Shown: positions 1 through 9,303 of the stretch, piece by piece
Layout of the letters: each line of letters starts with the position of its first letter
How positions within the stretch are numbered: the stretch's first letter is position 1
Source: Devosia marina
GTDB taxonomy: Bacteria > Pseudomonadota > Alphaproteobacteria > Rhizobiales > Devosiaceae
NCBI RefSeq assembly: GCF_009758415.1
Contig: NZ_WQRF01000002.1
Span: 62,001-126,000 of the forward strand
Length of the DNA stretch: 64,000 nt
Direction of reading: 5' to 3'
Program-made: the position numbers and the translations under genes
The notes under the pieces: generated by a model
Seen by the model: only the letters and a program-made list of their open reading frames with translations
Databases searched by the model: none
Told to the model about the DNA's origin: nothing

Positions 1-444
1 GACATAGTTCATCAGCAGCGTCACGATCGTCTCGTTGACATCGAGACGTGCCCGCAAAAGCCCGGGAACATAGCCATACAGCGCCCCACCGGCCGCGGCG
101 CAGAGCAGCATGAGAGGGAGCAGAACCGGGGCGGGCCAGGTCGGGGCCAGGAGAACAATCGCCGTACCGGCAATCGCGCCAGCATGCAGTTGCCCTTCTG
201 CGCCCACCGAGATCAGGCCCAGTCGCCCTGGTACCGCAGCGGCCAAGGCGCAGAGGAGGATCGGGCCAGTCTTGGCCAGCGTCTGCGACAGGGAGTAGCT
301 GTCCCCGACGGCAAATTGCACCAGCGCCGCCAGCGTTTGCAGCGGCGGTTGGCCCAGACCGATGAACAAAGCGATCGCCAGGGCAAGAAAGACGAGAACT
401 GTCAGAATAAAGGGCGCTGACGCGCTCAGAAGGCGGGTACTCAC
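1..444 (-). CDS. ABC transporter permease, BMP/nucleoside-type (partial)
   Basis: Inner-membrane permease of a BMP-type importer, cut by the left window edge: 148 codons are visible and the C-terminus is missing. The visible part has an N-terminal hydrophobic helix, then a segment containing GRLGLISVGAEGQ, which resembles the conserved loop of YufP/NupP and RbsC-like permeases, and more hydrophobic helices. It starts with GTG, and its first four bases (GTGA) overlap the TGA stop of the ATPase gene, so the two are translationally coupled. Family from sequence and context; the exact substrate is inferred, most likely a nucleoside or nucleobase-like compound. Confidence 0.8.
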   Translation of the reverse strand, partial: MSTRLLSASAPFILTVLVFLALAIALFIGLGQPPLQTLAALVQFAVGDSYSLSQTLAKTGPILLCALAAAVPGRLGLISVGAEGQLHAGAIAGTAIVLLAPTWPAPVLLPLMLLCAAAGGALYGYVPGLLRARLDVNETIVTLLMNYV

Positions 445-1937
445 GCTGCGGCCTCCGTCTCGGTCAGGCCGATCATATGGGCCCCGACAACTTCCCTGGT
501 CAGTGTGCTGCTATTGTCCAGAAGCGCCACCAACTGCCCCTCTCGCATCACAGCAATGCGATGGCATCCAGCGAGCAGGTCATCGAGATCCTCGGATATC
601 CACAGAACGGCCGCACCGGCAGCGGCCTGGGCGAACATGGCGGCATAGACCATTTCTATGGCCGCCAGATCGAGGCCCATTGTCGGGTAGCAGGCTAGAA
701 CGGCCTGGCGCTGGCCGCCCAGCTCGCGGGCGCTGACCAGCTTCTGGATATTGCCGCCCGACAGGGTTCCGGCCGTCTTCATCGGATCTGGTGGATTGAC
801 GTTGAAGCGAAAGAGCAGGTCACGACCTGTGACTGGGGGCCGATTGCCCTGGGCAAGTTCGCGCAAGGCCAGGTTGCGGGCCAGGGTCATGGTGCCAACC
901 ACGCCATTGTCGCGTGGCTGCTCCGGAATGTAGCCCAAGGGCGTGGCCACGGCGTCGTAGGGGTTGTGCCGGGCAATCGACACGCCGTCTAGCAGCACGT
1001 CCCCTCCGGTCAACGGCTCCACCCCGGCAACGACTTCGGCCAGCAGCGCCTGACCGTTTCCGGCCACCCCGGCGACCCCGACGATTTCACCGGCGGCGAT
1101 GCTGAGAGACACATTCTGCAATGCCATTTCGGGACGGCGTGCCGATAGATTTTCAAGCACAAGTCTAGGGACGATCTTCTCAAGCACCGGTGGGCGCTGA
1201 AGCTTGCGTTCAACGCTTTGCCCCATCATCAGGGCCACAGTCTCGGTTATGCTGCGAGCACCGCGTTCGGCAATGTCCACCACGCGGCCGCGCCGCATGA
1301 CCACGATCCGGTCGGCGCAGGCCTCGACATCGGCCAGCTTGTGGGTAATCAGCGCGACAGCCACGCCCCGACCCGCCAGTTGCTTGATGAAACCATGCAG
1401 ACGCTCCGCTTCGTCTGGCGTCAGCACAGAAGTAGGCTCATCGAGGATGACGAGACGTGCATCGATGTTGAGAACCTTGCAGAGCTCAACCAATTGCTGC
1501 TCTCCAACCGAGAGCGACCCCACAGGACAGTCCGGGTCGATGTGCGGCGCCAGCTCAGCCAACGTCGCGAGGACGTCAGCAGTGTCGGTATTGCGCCGAC
1601 TTTTCCAGAACGGTGTCCTAGGCCAGGAGAGCAGCAAATTGTCCCGCACCGACAAGGCCGGCAGCAGTGAAAAATGCTGGAACACCATGCCAATGCCGGC
1701 GCGCATGGCGTCGGCAGGCCCGTTGATCTTGTCGGGCGCATCATGGATCAGGATTTCCCCTGCGCTGGCCGGGTAGAGGCCGTAAAGCATCTTCATCAAC
1801 GTGGATTTGCCCGCGCCGTTCTCGCCCAATATGGCGAGGACCTCACCGGCGCGGATGTCGAGGCTGGCGTTGTCGACGGCCACCAGATCGCCGAACCGGC
1901 GTGTAACGCCCTCGAACTGCACAAGGCTGTCAGGCAT
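441..1937 (-). CDS. ABC transporter ATP-binding protein, duplicated (NupO/RbsA type)
   Basis: 498-residue cytoplasmic ATPase with two fused ABC domains that would energise the BMP importer. Domain 1 has an intact Walker A (GENGAGKST, about residue 38), signature SVGEQQ and Walker B ending VILDEP. Domain 2 (from about residue 245) has a degenerate Walker A (GVAGNGQ) and signature LSGGNIQK, the usual asymmetry of sugar and nucleoside importers of this class. It lies 2 bp after the RidA gene and overlaps the permease by 4 bp, so it belongs to the same operon. Length is typical for the family. Substrate class is inferred from the neighbouring BMP protein. Confidence 0.9.
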   Translation of the reverse strand: MPDSLVQFEGVTRRFGDLVAVDNASLDIRAGEVLAILGENGAGKSTLMKMLYGLYPASAGEILIHDAPDKINGPADAMRAGIGMVFQHFSLLPALSVRDNLLLSWPRTPFWKSRRNTDTADVLATLAELAPHIDPDCPVGSLSVGEQQLVELCKVLNIDARLVILDEPTSVLTPDEAERLHGFIKQLAGRGVAVALITHKLADVEACADRIVVMRRGRVVDIAERGARSITETVALMMGQSVERKLQRPPVLEKIVPRLVLENLSARRPEMALQNVSLSIAAGEIVGVAGVAGNGQALLAEVVAGVEPLTGGDVLLDGVSIARHNPYDAVATPLGYIPEQPRDNGVVGTMTLARNLALRELAQGNRPPVTGRDLLFRFNVNPPDPMKTAGTLSGGNIQKLVSARELGGQRQAVLACYPTMGLDLAAIEMVYAAMFAQAAAGAAVLWISEDLDDLLAGCHRIAVMREGQLVALLDNSSTLTREVVGAHMIGLTETEAAA

Positions 1938-1939
1938 TC

Positions 1940-2422
1940 TCAGTCGACCACAAAGATTGCGTCGACCTCCACGGAGGCTCCCTGGGGCAATTGCGCCACC
2001 CCGACAGCCGTGCGCGCATGGGCGCCGATCTCAGGCCCGAACACAGCGTGGAAGAGATCCGATGCACCGTTGATCACCTGCGGAACCTGCAGAAAATCGG
2101 GGGCGCAGTGGACGAAGCCTCCGACGCGGAGGCAGGAGCGCACCCGGTCGAGATCACCATTGAGCGCCTCGCGCAACGCTGCCAGCAGGTTCAGGCCGCA
2201 AATGCGTGCCCCGTCGCGTGCGGTATCGAAGTCCACGGCATCACCCACCTTACCCTTATAGACGACGCTGCCATTCCACTCACACACCTGGCCGGCCAGG
2301 TAGATGACATCACCATGCCGCTGCCAGGGCACGAAATTGGCAATGGGGCGTGGAACATTGGGAAGTTCTATGGCGAGACTCCGCAATTGATCTTCGGCAG
2401 TATTGGAAACGACGATGGTCAT
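1940..2422 (-). CDS. RidA family protein
   Basis: 160-residue member of the RidA/YjgF/UK114 superfamily, whose members hydrolyse reactive enamine/imine intermediates or act on related small substrates. Visible features are the N-terminal segment FVPWQRHGDVIYLAGQV and the C-terminal ARTAVGVAQLP, whose Arg matches the substrate-carboxylate-binding Arg of active RidA proteins. The length is longer than classic 128-residue RidA and fits the larger YjgH-like subgroup. I chose the ATG at 2422, which overlaps the upstream hydrolase stop (ATGA); the open frame extends further upstream inside that gene but without homology-like sequence. Placement beside a RutB-like hydrolase suggests a RutC-like role, which is inference. 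Confidence 0.85.
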   Translation of the reverse strand: MTIVVSNTAEDQLRSLAIELPNVPRPIANFVPWQRHGDVIYLAGQVCEWNGSVVYKGKVGDAVDFDTARDGARICGLNLLAALREALNGDLDRVRSCLRVGGFVHCAPDFLQVPQVINGASDLFHAVFGPEIGAHARTAVGVAQLPQGASVEVDAIFVVD

Positions 2423-3237
2423 TTGCCGGCATATCCTTCGGCGTCGAGCGCCTGCAAATAGGTGATGGAGCGCGCAACGAAGCCAAAGAGGAGTTTGACG
2501 TTGTAGAGCACGCTCTGCACGCAATAGTCGGGAGAGGTGGTGGCGGCGCAATCTTCGAGAAGGATGACGTCGTAACCGAGGAAAGTCGCGTCCTCGAGCG
2601 TGGTCATGACGCACTGGTCGAGATTGACCCCGCAGACCAGAAGGGTTGTGACGCCGAGATTGCGCAGAACGGCATCGGTCTCGCAGTCCCAGAATGCGCT
2701 GAAGCGATGCTTGGTGATCTGATAGTCGCCGGTGCCGGGGTTGATCTCGTCAACCACTTGCGCGCCCCAGCTCCCCGCTGCAATCACCTCTGACCGCGTG
2801 CCGGGCACCGGCTGACCGAGATTGGTCTCATTGCCCCGCGGATTGTGCGCGTGCTGCAAGGACGGCGCGATATTGAGCAGGTCCTTGCGCACGCCCCAAT
2901 TGACCCAGACGACCGGGATGCCGGTAGCGCGACTTGCCGCGATCGCTCTGCCAAGCGGCTCGATCGGCTTCCGGTTCGGGGTGATGTCGATGCCCCTCGA
3001 ATGCAGCCAGCCGCCTTCGGTACAGAAATCATTCTGCATGTCGACGATCAGCAGCGCCGTCTTGTTGGCATCGATCGTTACCGTCTGCGGTTCCGCATCG
3101 AGAAAGAGCGGACGAAGCGGACGGGCAGGTCGGCTCATGTCGACATGGTCATGACTGACCTGCCAGCCGCGGCTGGCATCGTGTCCCATCAGGATCTTTG
3201 GCTGTCCACCAGGTTTGGGTGCCACGCTCATGGTCAT
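2419..3237 (-). CDS. Isochorismatase-family cysteine hydrolase (RutB-like)
   Basis: 272-residue cysteine hydrolase. The catalytic triad is visible: Asp66 in LLIVDMQNDF, Lys176 in ITKHRFSAF and Cys209 in VCGVNLDQCV. The spacing (D+110 K, +33 C) is close to that of RutB ureidoacrylate amidohydrolases, and there is an extra N-terminal extension of about 40 residues. It is encoded between the BMP-protein gene and a RidA gene (ATGA overlap), an arrangement reminiscent of rutB-rutC in pyrimidine ring degradation, but no RutA-like monooxygenase is visible in the window. The actual amide, ureide or nucleobase-derived substrate is unknown. The ATG at 3237 follows an AAGGAG-like site. Confidence 0.85.
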   Translation of the reverse strand: MTMSVAPKPGGQPKILMGHDASRGWQVSHDHVDMSRPARPLRPLFLDAEPQTVTIDANKTALLIVDMQNDFCTEGGWLHSRGIDITPNRKPIEPLGRAIAASRATGIPVVWVNWGVRKDLLNIAPSLQHAHNPRGNETNLGQPVPGTRSEVIAAGSWGAQVVDEINPGTGDYQITKHRFSAFWDCETDAVLRNLGVTTLLVCGVNLDQCVMTTLEDATFLGYDVILLEDCAATTSPDYCVQSVLYNVKLLFGFVARSITYLQALDAEGYAGK

Positions 3238-3281
3238 CTCCTTGAAAGAGTGGGCGGGACCGAAGCCCCGCCCCAGCCAGG

Positions 3282-4349
3282 TCAGTTGGTCGAGCCGATC
3301 ACGCCCTGAACCAGGAAGTCCATGCTTTCGATGGCGGTCATGTCGAGGGCCGAGCCGGAAGCCACAGCTTCCGAACCATCCTGTTTGACGATGGGGCCGC
3401 TCCAGATGTCGAAGCTTCCGCCGACGATCTCGTCCTTCTTGGCGAGCACCGCTGCCTGCACCTCTGCAGGCACGGCATCGCCAAAGGGATCAAGCACGGC
3501 TGCCCCGCCGGCCAGATCGCTGCGCAGATGCGAGGGGGTCCATGTGCCGGCATGAATTTCGGTGACCAGCTGTTCCATCATCGGTCCCCAGTTCCAGGAT
3601 ACGCCGGTCAGCCAGGCGGCCGGCGCGCGATCCATCACATTGACGTCCTTGCCAATGATGTGGATGCCGCGTTTTTCTGCAGTCTGGGCGATGGTGATAG
3701 GGCTGTCCACCTGCTCGGCAATGACGTCGATCCCTTCATCGGCAAAGGCATTGACCGCATCGGCTTCCTTTTGCGGTTCCCACCAGCCACCAGTCCAGAC
3801 AACTGTGACCGTTGCGTCAGGGTTGACCGATTGAGCGCCCAAGGTGAAGGCGTTGATGGAGCGGAACAGCTGCGGGATCTGGAAAGCGCCGATGAAGCCC
3901 AGCTTGCCCGTCTCCGACTTTTCGCCTGCGGCAACGCCGGCCAGATACATGCCGTCGTCGCTGTCAGCCCAATAGGTGCCGACATTGTCGGAGGTCTTGA
4001 GACCACCGGCATGCAGGAACTTTACGTCGGGGTACTTCTCGCCCAGCGAGATGGCATAGTCGAGATAGCCATAGCTGGTGGCGAAGATGATGGAGTGGCC
4101 AGAATTGATCAGGCGTTCCATCACCTGTTCGACTTCGGCTGATTCAGGAATGTTCTCGATGGCCGTGGTTTCAATGCCATCGAGCTTCTCCTCCAGGTAG
4201 AGGCGACCGAGATCCATGGACATGTTGTAGCCGTAGTCGGCGGCCGGGCCGACATAGATGAAGCCGATCTTGTTGTCGTCTGCCGCAGCGGGAAGAGCGA
4301 TCAGCGCCGTAGCGGCCAGCGCCGCGCCAAGCAGGTGTTTGAGCGTCAT
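3282..4349 (-). CDS. BMP family ABC transporter substrate-binding protein
   Basis: 355-residue periplasmic binding protein. It has a cleavable signal peptide (hydrophobic run LLGAALAATALIALPA, likely cleaved after AAA) followed by the BMP/Med fold, which in characterised members binds nucleosides or purine-like ligands (FIYVGPAADYGYNM near the N-terminus, GKLGFIGAFQIP mid-protein). Start chosen at ATG 4349 with AAGGA about 8 bp upstream; the upstream in-frame extension lacks a plausible signal sequence. It is the first gene of the importer operon, and an inverted repeat lies 21 bp upstream of the start. Ligand unknown. Confidence 0.9.
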   Translation of the reverse strand: MTLKHLLGAALAATALIALPAAADDNKIGFIYVGPAADYGYNMSMDLGRLYLEEKLDGIETTAIENIPESAEVEQVMERLINSGHSIIFATSYGYLDYAISLGEKYPDVKFLHAGGLKTSDNVGTYWADSDDGMYLAGVAAGEKSETGKLGFIGAFQIPQLFRSINAFTLGAQSVNPDATVTVVWTGGWWEPQKEADAVNAFADEGIDVIAEQVDSPITIAQTAEKRGIHIIGKDVNVMDRAPAAWLTGVSWNWGPMMEQLVTEIHAGTWTPSHLRSDLAGGAAVLDPFGDAVPAEVQAAVLAKKDEIVGGSFDIWSGPIVKQDGSEAVASGSALDMTAIESMDFLVQGVIGSTN

Positions 4350-4369
4350 GGTTGGGTCCTTGCACCGAA

Positions 4370-4391
4370 TTAGTAATCGCATGCTTACTAA
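4370..4391. promoter_or_regulatory. Inverted repeat, candidate TetR operator
   Basis: Perfect 7-bp arms TTAGTAA (4370-4376) and TTACTAA (4385-4391) with an 8-bp spacer lie between the TetR gene and the BMP-protein start. A further TTAGTAA half-site occurs at 4442-4448. Length and position fit an operator for the adjacent TetR-family regulator, but no binding site of this protein is known to me. Confidence 0.5.
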
Positions 4392-4594
4392 AGCAATCGG
4401 CGTGCCAATCCTGTCCACACGGTTCGCCCAGCGAAACGCATTTAGTAAAAAATCATATACTTAAAAGACTTGCGAGGTTGGCCACTTAACGTCGCGAACC
4501 CGCCCACGAAGCCGGTGGGCCGCCGAGCTGATGCCGTGAAACAGACCACTGCTCAGGCAACAGGCGGACGCTGCCCAAATAATCATCACATTCG

Positions 4595-5263
4595 TCAGCG
4601 CGATGGTGGGGGCGCCAGGAATGCGGCCAGCATAGTGCGCGCCAGGACGCTGTGTTCCTCGTGCCATACGGGCGTAAGCAATGCATCGTTCCAGATCGCC
4701 GAGAGTGTGTAGGCGTTGGACTTATGGAAATAGGAGAGCGCGACCATCATTACATAGAGGTGCAGCGCATCGATCCCGGCCCGCACAACGCCCTTCGCCT
4801 CTCCACGCCGCAAAAGCGTATCGATATGCTCCACCACAGGGGAGGCAACCGTTGGGGTGGCCACCGACGTTCTGAGATAGCTGCCCTCGAGCAGGTTTTC
4901 CGCCGAGAGCAGACGGATCAATTCGGGATGCTTGGCAAAGTGCCCAAAGATGAAGTCGAACATGGTCAGCAGACCGTCCATAGGCTCTGCAGCAGAGACA
5001 TCGAGCTTGAGCTCTTCGGTCCGCAACTCCCCTAGAACATGCTCGAGAACGGCCACGTAAAGGCCGGCCTTGTCCACGTAGTAATGGTAGACCATGCGAG
5101 CATTGACGTCTGCATCCTTGCAGATGCTCTCGATGCGTGCGCCCGAAAATCCATTCCTGGCGAACTGGGCGATGGCGGCCTTCAGAATCCGGTCGCGGGT
5201 TTCCGCGATATTAGCCTGCCGGGGACCAGGTGGCGGCCCGATCCGCTTCTTCGCTGCCCGCAT
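4595..5263 (-). CDS. TetR/AcrR family transcriptional regulator
   Basis: 222-residue regulator. The N-terminal TetR helix-turn-helix is clear (TRDRILKAAIAQFARNGFSGARIESICKDADV... followed by YHYYVDKAGLYVAVL), then an all-helical ligand-binding domain. A basic, proline-rich tail of about 20 residues precedes the HTH, as in RutR-like proteins. I chose ATG 5263 because GGAGG sits 7 bp upstream; another in-frame ATG at 5275 has no good site. The gene lies in the same orientation just upstream of the BMP operon and probably controls it in response to the imported compound or a breakdown product (inference). Confidence 0.85.
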   Translation of the reverse strand: MRAAKKRIGPPPGPRQANIAETRDRILKAAIAQFARNGFSGARIESICKDADVNARMVYHYYVDKAGLYVAVLEHVLGELRTEELKLDVSAAEPMDGLLTMFDFIFGHFAKHPELIRLLSAENLLEGSYLRTSVATPTVASPVVEHIDTLLRRGEAKGVVRAGIDALHLYVMMVALSYFHKSNAYTLSAIWNDALLTPVWHEEHSVLARTMLAAFLAPPPSR

Positions 5264-5751
5264 TCGTGCCTCCATGCTGGACGCTTGACTAACCCCGCAG
5301 AAAAAAGACTGCAAGTTGCGGACACCAACCGGCGTCCAATGCGCGGGATTCCCGCCCAGGATTGCGACATCACCGGCAAGTTTCACGGCAGCTTTCGGGT
5401 GTTTGCAAGGCCGGCTCGAACGACTGATTTGGGGCGCGTTGCTGCTCGGCGGCTTTTCAATTCTCTTCAAGTACGCGCCTTGGGTCGTATCGGTCCAAAA
5501 TCGACCAAAGCGCTCACCGATTTACGCGCCACTCACGCAGCTCTTGTGTCCATTGCCCCATAGGCCCGGAGACGCAGGTGTGAACTTGCGTTGGAAGCAA
5601 TAGCCGTTTGAGCCACACTATACGTAGTGACGAGCCATCCTATGGCTCTGCCTACAACGGCGTATGCGGGTCGATAGCGAATCGCAAAGCACTACTTGCG
5701 AATGATTTGCAATTGCATTATCTGTGAAGCCGTTCACATCTGGAGTTGCCA
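5264..5751. other. Intergenic region between tetR and sitA
   Basis: About 490 bp without a convincing gene, between divergently transcribed genes. It holds a short inverted repeat (GAGCCAT, 3 bp, ATGGCTC at 5632-5648) and the Fur-family-like palindromes just before sitA (5697-5717). The left half shows nothing I can name; the small open frames there lack ribosome binding sites and protein-like composition. Confidence 0.6.
5697..5717. promoter_or_regulatory. Fur-family (Mur/Fur/Zur-like) operator candidate
   Basis: TGCGAATGATTTGCA (5697-5711) is a 15-bp palindrome with one mismatch, and it overlaps the perfect palindrome TGCAATTGCA (5708-5717). It lies 34 bp upstream of the sitA start. Alphaproteobacterial Mur (manganese-responsive Fur) sites at sit/mnt genes are AT-rich TGCAA-type palindromes, so metal control of this operon is likely. 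The specific regulator is inferred. Confidence 0.55.
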
Positions 5752-6654
5752 ATGCGCCGCCTGCTGTCTGCCCTGTTTCTCGCCGCCCCACTGGCCATGA
5801 CCTTGCCTGCCCTGAGCCTGCCCGCCATGGCGCAGGAGCGGCTCAAGGCCGTGACGACCTTTACCATTTTGGCCGACATGGCCCAGAACGTGGCCGGGGA
5901 CGCAGCCGATGTGGTCTCGATCACCAAGCCGGGCGCCGAAATCCATAACTACCAGCCGACGCCAGGCGATCTGCTGGGTGCGCAGGACGCTGATTTGGTG
6001 CTCTGGAACGGCCTCAACCTCGAGCAGTGGTTCGCCCAGTTTCTCGACAATCTGCCCGATGTGCCCAGCGTCGTGCTGACCGAAGGCATCGAGCCAATTG
6101 GCATTGGCGAAGGGCCATACGAGGGCAAGCCCAATCCACATGCCTGGATGTCGCCGACAGATGCCCTGGTCTATGTCGAGAACATTCGCGCCGCCTTCGT
6201 TGAGGCCGATCCGGCCAATGCCGAGATCTACAATGCCAACGCCGAAGCCTATGCAGCCGAAATCACTGCGACGGTGGAGCCGATCCGCCAGGCGCTGTCG
6301 GCCATTCCAGAGGAAGACCGGTGGCTGGTGACCTCTGAAGGCGCCTTTTCCTACCTGGCGCGTGATTTCGGCTTGAAGGAACTCTATCTCTGGCCAATGA
6401 ACGCCGATCAGCAGGGAACGCCAAAACAGGTGCGCAACGTTATTGATGCAGTGCGCGAAAACGATATCCCGGTAGTCTTTTCGGAGAGCACCATTTCGTC
6501 CAAGCCAGCCGAGCAGGTGGCGCGCGAGACTGGCGTCAAATATGGCGGCGTGCTCTATGTTGACTCGCTCTCGGAAGCGGACGGGCCGGTTCCCACCTAT
6601 CTCGATCTGCTTAAAGTGACCACGCAAACCATTGCCGCAGGATTGACCCCGTGA
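5752..6654 (+). CDS. sitA: Metal ABC transporter substrate-binding protein (SitA-like)
   Basis: 300-residue periplasmic cluster-9 binding protein for divalent metal import. The signal peptide ends near LPAMAQ. Metal-ligand regions are visible: HNYQPTPGD (first His), NPHAWMSP (second His), then Glu in TSEGAFSY and an acidic ligand in VDSLSE. The His-rich loop usual in zinc-specific ZnuA is absent, which favours Mn/Fe. Start ATG 5752 has GGAG 6 bp upstream. The stop overlaps the GTG start of the ATPase gene, and four coupled genes form the importer. Confidence 0.85.
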   Translation: MRRLLSALFLAAPLAMTLPALSLPAMAQERLKAVTTFTILADMAQNVAGDAADVVSITKPGAEIHNYQPTPGDLLGAQDADLVLWNGLNLEQWFAQFLDNLPDVPSVVLTEGIEPIGIGEGPYEGKPNPHAWMSPTDALVYVENIRAAFVEADPANAEIYNANAEAYAAEITATVEPIRQALSAIPEEDRWLVTSEGAFSYLARDFGLKELYLWPMNADQQGTPKQVRNVIDAVRENDIPVVFSESTISSKPAEQVARETGVKYGGVLYVDSLSEADGPVPTYLDLLKVTTQTIAAGLTP

Positions 6655-7526
6655 AAGACAATGCAGGCCCCGGCATTGCAATCAACGACATCACCGTTGC
6701 CTATCGCAACGGCACGACGGCCCTGAGGCATGCCAGCTTCACCAGCCCGCGCGGTTCGATTACTGCGCTGGTTGGCGTCAACGGCGCGGGCAAGTCGACC
6801 ATCTTCAAGGCCATCATGGGCTTTGTTACCGTAGTGAGCGGCTCCATCTCCATCCTCGGGCAGGAAGGCCGGCAAGCCCAGCGCCAGAACAAGGTGGCCT
6901 ATGTGCCGCAGTCCGAGGATGTGGACTGGAACTTTCCGGTGCTGGTGGAAGACGTGGTGATGATGGGCCGGTTCGGCCACATGAACATGCTGCGCATGCC
7001 GCGCGCCAGCGACCGAGAAAAAGTCGCCGCCGCGCTCGGCCGGGTCAACATGACCCAATATGCCAAGCGCCAGATCGGCGAATTGTCCGGTGGGCAGAAA
7101 AAGCGCGTCTTCCTTGCCCGCGCGCTGGCGCAGGAAGGCGAGGTGATCCTGCTCGACGAGCCCTTTACCGGGGTCGACGTCAAGACAGAGGAGGCGATCA
7201 TCGCCCTGCTGCGTGATCTACGCGACGAGGGCAAGGTGATCCTGGTCTCCACCCACAATCTTGGCTCGGTACCCGAATTCTGCGACCGCACCGTGATGGT
7301 CAAGGGTACGGTGCTGGCCTATGGGCCGACATCGGAAGTTTTTACCCGCGACAAGCTCGAAGAAGCCTTTGGCGGCGTGTTGCGCCATTTCGTGCTCTCC
7401 GGCCAGGGTCTGCACGCCGATGACGATCCGCGCCACCTTTCAGTGCTGACCGATGATGAACGACCGCTGGTTTTCTACGGCGAAAAGGGCAAGGAAGAAC
7501 ACCAGCAGTCGAGCGGCGAGAAATGA
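6651..7526 (+). CDS. sitB: Metal ABC transporter ATP-binding protein (SitB-like)
   Basis: 291-residue ATPase of the metal importer. It has Walker [10 protein letters not shown] (about residue 42), signature LSGGQKKR, Walker B VILLDEP and the switch His in VSTHNLG. The central [12 protein letters not shown] motif is typical of MntB/SitB/YfeB-type ATPases. It starts with GTG overlapping the sitA stop (GTGA), and its end overlaps sitC by 4 bp. A charged 30-residue C-terminal tail follows the ABC domain. Confidence 0.9.
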   Translation: MKDNAGPGIAINDITVAYRNGTTALRHASFTSPRGSITALVGVNGAGKSTIFKAIMGFVTVVSGSISILGQEGRQAQRQNKVAYVPQSEDVDWNFPVLVEDVVMMGRFGHMNMLRMPRASDREKVAAALGRVNMTQYAKRQIGELSGGQKKRVFLARALAQEGEVILLDEPFTGVDVKTEEAIIALLRDLRDEGKVILVSTHNLGSVPEFCDRTVMVKGTVLAYGPTSEVFTRDKLEEAFGGVLRHFVLSGQGLHADDDPRHLSVLTDDERPLVFYGEKGKEEHQQSSGEK

Positions 7527-8374
7527 TCGAGACGCTGCTCGAGCCATTTTCCTATAGCTACATGGTCAATGCCATGTGGGTGTCAGCGCTGGTCGGCGGC
7601 GTCTGCGCCTTCCTGTCGGCATATCTCATGCTCAAGGGCTGGTCGCTGATCGGCGACGCACTTTCGCACTCCATCGTGCCCGGTGTGGCCGGAGCCTACA
7701 TGCTGGGCCTGCCCTTTTCGCTCGGAGCCTTTCTCTCGGGCGGCCTTGCCGCAGGCGCCATGCTGTTTCTTTCCCAGCGCACCAAATTGCGTGAGGACGC
7801 CGTCATCGGGTTGATCTTTACCGGCTTTTTTGGCCTGGGCCTGTTCATGGTCTCGGTCTCGCCCACCTCGGTGGACGTGCAATCGATCGTCCTGGGCAAT
7901 ATCCTAGCCATCACGCCGCAAGACACGCTGCAATTGGTGCTGATTTCGGTGGTGACACTGGCCGTGATGCTAGTGATCTGGAAGGATCTGATGGTCACCT
8001 TTTTCGATGAGAGCCATGCCCGCTCCATTGGCCTGCGGACCACCCGGCTCAAGGCAATCTTCTTCACCCTATTGAGCGCGGCCACGGTCGCCGCCATGCA
8101 GACGGTCGGGGCGTTTCTGGTCATCGCCATGGTGGTCACGCCAGGTGCCACGGCCTATCTGCTGTCGGACCGTTTTCCGCGCCTCATCCTGATTGCGATT
8201 GCCGTGGGCGTGCTCTCCTCGTCCATCGGGGCCTATCTGAGCTATTTCCTCGACGGCGCCACCGGCGGCATTATCGTCGTGTTGCAGACCCTGGTGTTCC
8301 TCACCGCCTTCATATTTGCGCCCAAGCACGGCTGGCTGGCGGCGCGCCGGCGCCTGGCGCAGGAGGCAAACTGA
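7523..8374 (+). CDS. sitC: Metal ABC transporter permease (SitC-like)
   Basis: 283-residue integral membrane subunit of the ABC-3 family with about eight hydrophobic segments. Recognisable stretches are [29 protein letters not shown] and the permease signature region [23 protein letters not shown] overlaps join it to sitB upstream, and its TGA (8372-8374) shares one base with the sitD ATG. It is paralogous to the next gene; both together form the heteromeric channel. Confidence 0.9.
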   Translation: MIETLLEPFSYSYMVNAMWVSALVGGVCAFLSAYLMLKGWSLIGDALSHSIVPGVAGAYMLGLPFSLGAFLSGGLAAGAMLFLSQRTKLREDAVIGLIFTGFFGLGLFMVSVSPTSVDVQSIVLGNILAITPQDTLQLVLISVVTLAVMLVIWKDLMVTFFDESHARSIGLRTTRLKAIFFTLLSAATVAAMQTVGAFLVIAMVVTPGATAYLLSDRFPRLILIAIAVGVLSSSIGAYLSYFLDGATGGIIVVLQTLVFLTAFIFAPKHGWLAARRRLAQEAN

Positions 8375-9204
8375 TGGCCTGGTATGAAATGGCGCTCTGG
8401 CCGTTCCAATTGCCCTTCATGGTGCAGGCCATGGTGATCGCCGTTCTGGTGGCGGTGCCCACGGCCCTGCTCTCTTGCTTTCTGGTGCTCAAGGGCTGGT
8501 CGCTGATGGGCGACGCGATTGCCCATGCCGTGCTGCCCGGCGTCGTACTGGCCTATATGGTGGGCCTGCCGATCGGCATCGGCGCCTTTATCGCAGGCAT
8601 GGTCTGTGCGCTCTCCGTCGGTTTTCTCAAGGAGCATAGCCGGATCAAGGAGGATACGGTGATGGGCGTGGTGTTTGCCGGTCTGTTTGGCCTGGGCATC
8701 GTGCTCTACACCGCTATCACCACCGACGTGCATCTCGACCATATCCTGTTTGGCAATATGCTGGGGGCGAACGGGGCCGACATTCTGCTGGCTATCGTTA
8801 TCGCCCTGGCGGTGGTGCTGGTGGTCGGCGCCAAGTGGCGCGATCTGATGCTGTTCATCTTCGATGCGCAGCAGGCCGGCGCCATCGGGCTCAATACGCG
8901 CCTGCTCCATTATGGCCTCCTGGCCATGATCTCGCTGACCATTGTGGGCGCCCTGCAAGCGGTGGGAATGATCCTGGTCATTGCCCTGCTTATTGCCCCG
9001 GGCGCCATTGCCTTCCTCATCACCCGCCGCTTCGGTATGATGTTGCTGGTGGCGATGGGCGTGTCGGTCGGCTGCAGCCTCTTGGGCGTCTATTTGAGCT
9101 TCTTTCTCGACAGCGCCCCGGCGCCGACCATCGTCCTGTTGATGAGCGCATGCTTCATCCTGGCCTTCATCGCAACGCAAAGGCGCCGGGTGGCTGCGGT
9201 CTAG
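8374..9204 (+). CDS. sitD: Metal ABC transporter permease (SitD-like)
   Basis: 276-residue second ABC-3 family permease, clearly a paralogue of sitC (LKGWSLMGDAIAHAVLPG near the N-terminus; GMILVIALLIAPGAIAFLI later). The ATG overlaps the last base of the sitC stop. It ends the four-gene metal operon; the following ftsK gene is convergent 99 bp away, and I see no strong intrinsic terminator between them. Confidence 0.9.
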   Translation: MAWYEMALWPFQLPFMVQAMVIAVLVAVPTALLSCFLVLKGWSLMGDAIAHAVLPGVVLAYMVGLPIGIGAFIAGMVCALSVGFLKEHSRIKEDTVMGVVFAGLFGLGIVLYTAITTDVHLDHILFGNMLGANGADILLAIVIALAVVLVVGAKWRDLMLFIFDAQQAGAIGLNTRLLHYGLLAMISLTIVGALQAVGMILVIALLIAPGAIAFLITRRFGMMLLVAMGVSVGCSLLGVYLSFFLDSAPAPTIVLLMSACFILAFIATQRRRVAAV

Positions 9205-9303
9205 GACGCGCACTCCGCAGGCGCGCCAATACTTTCCGCGGTTAAGCAGGCCAGTACACAATGCCTGCAGCTCCCTCGCAAGGGGCACACTGCTGCGCGC
9301 GGA

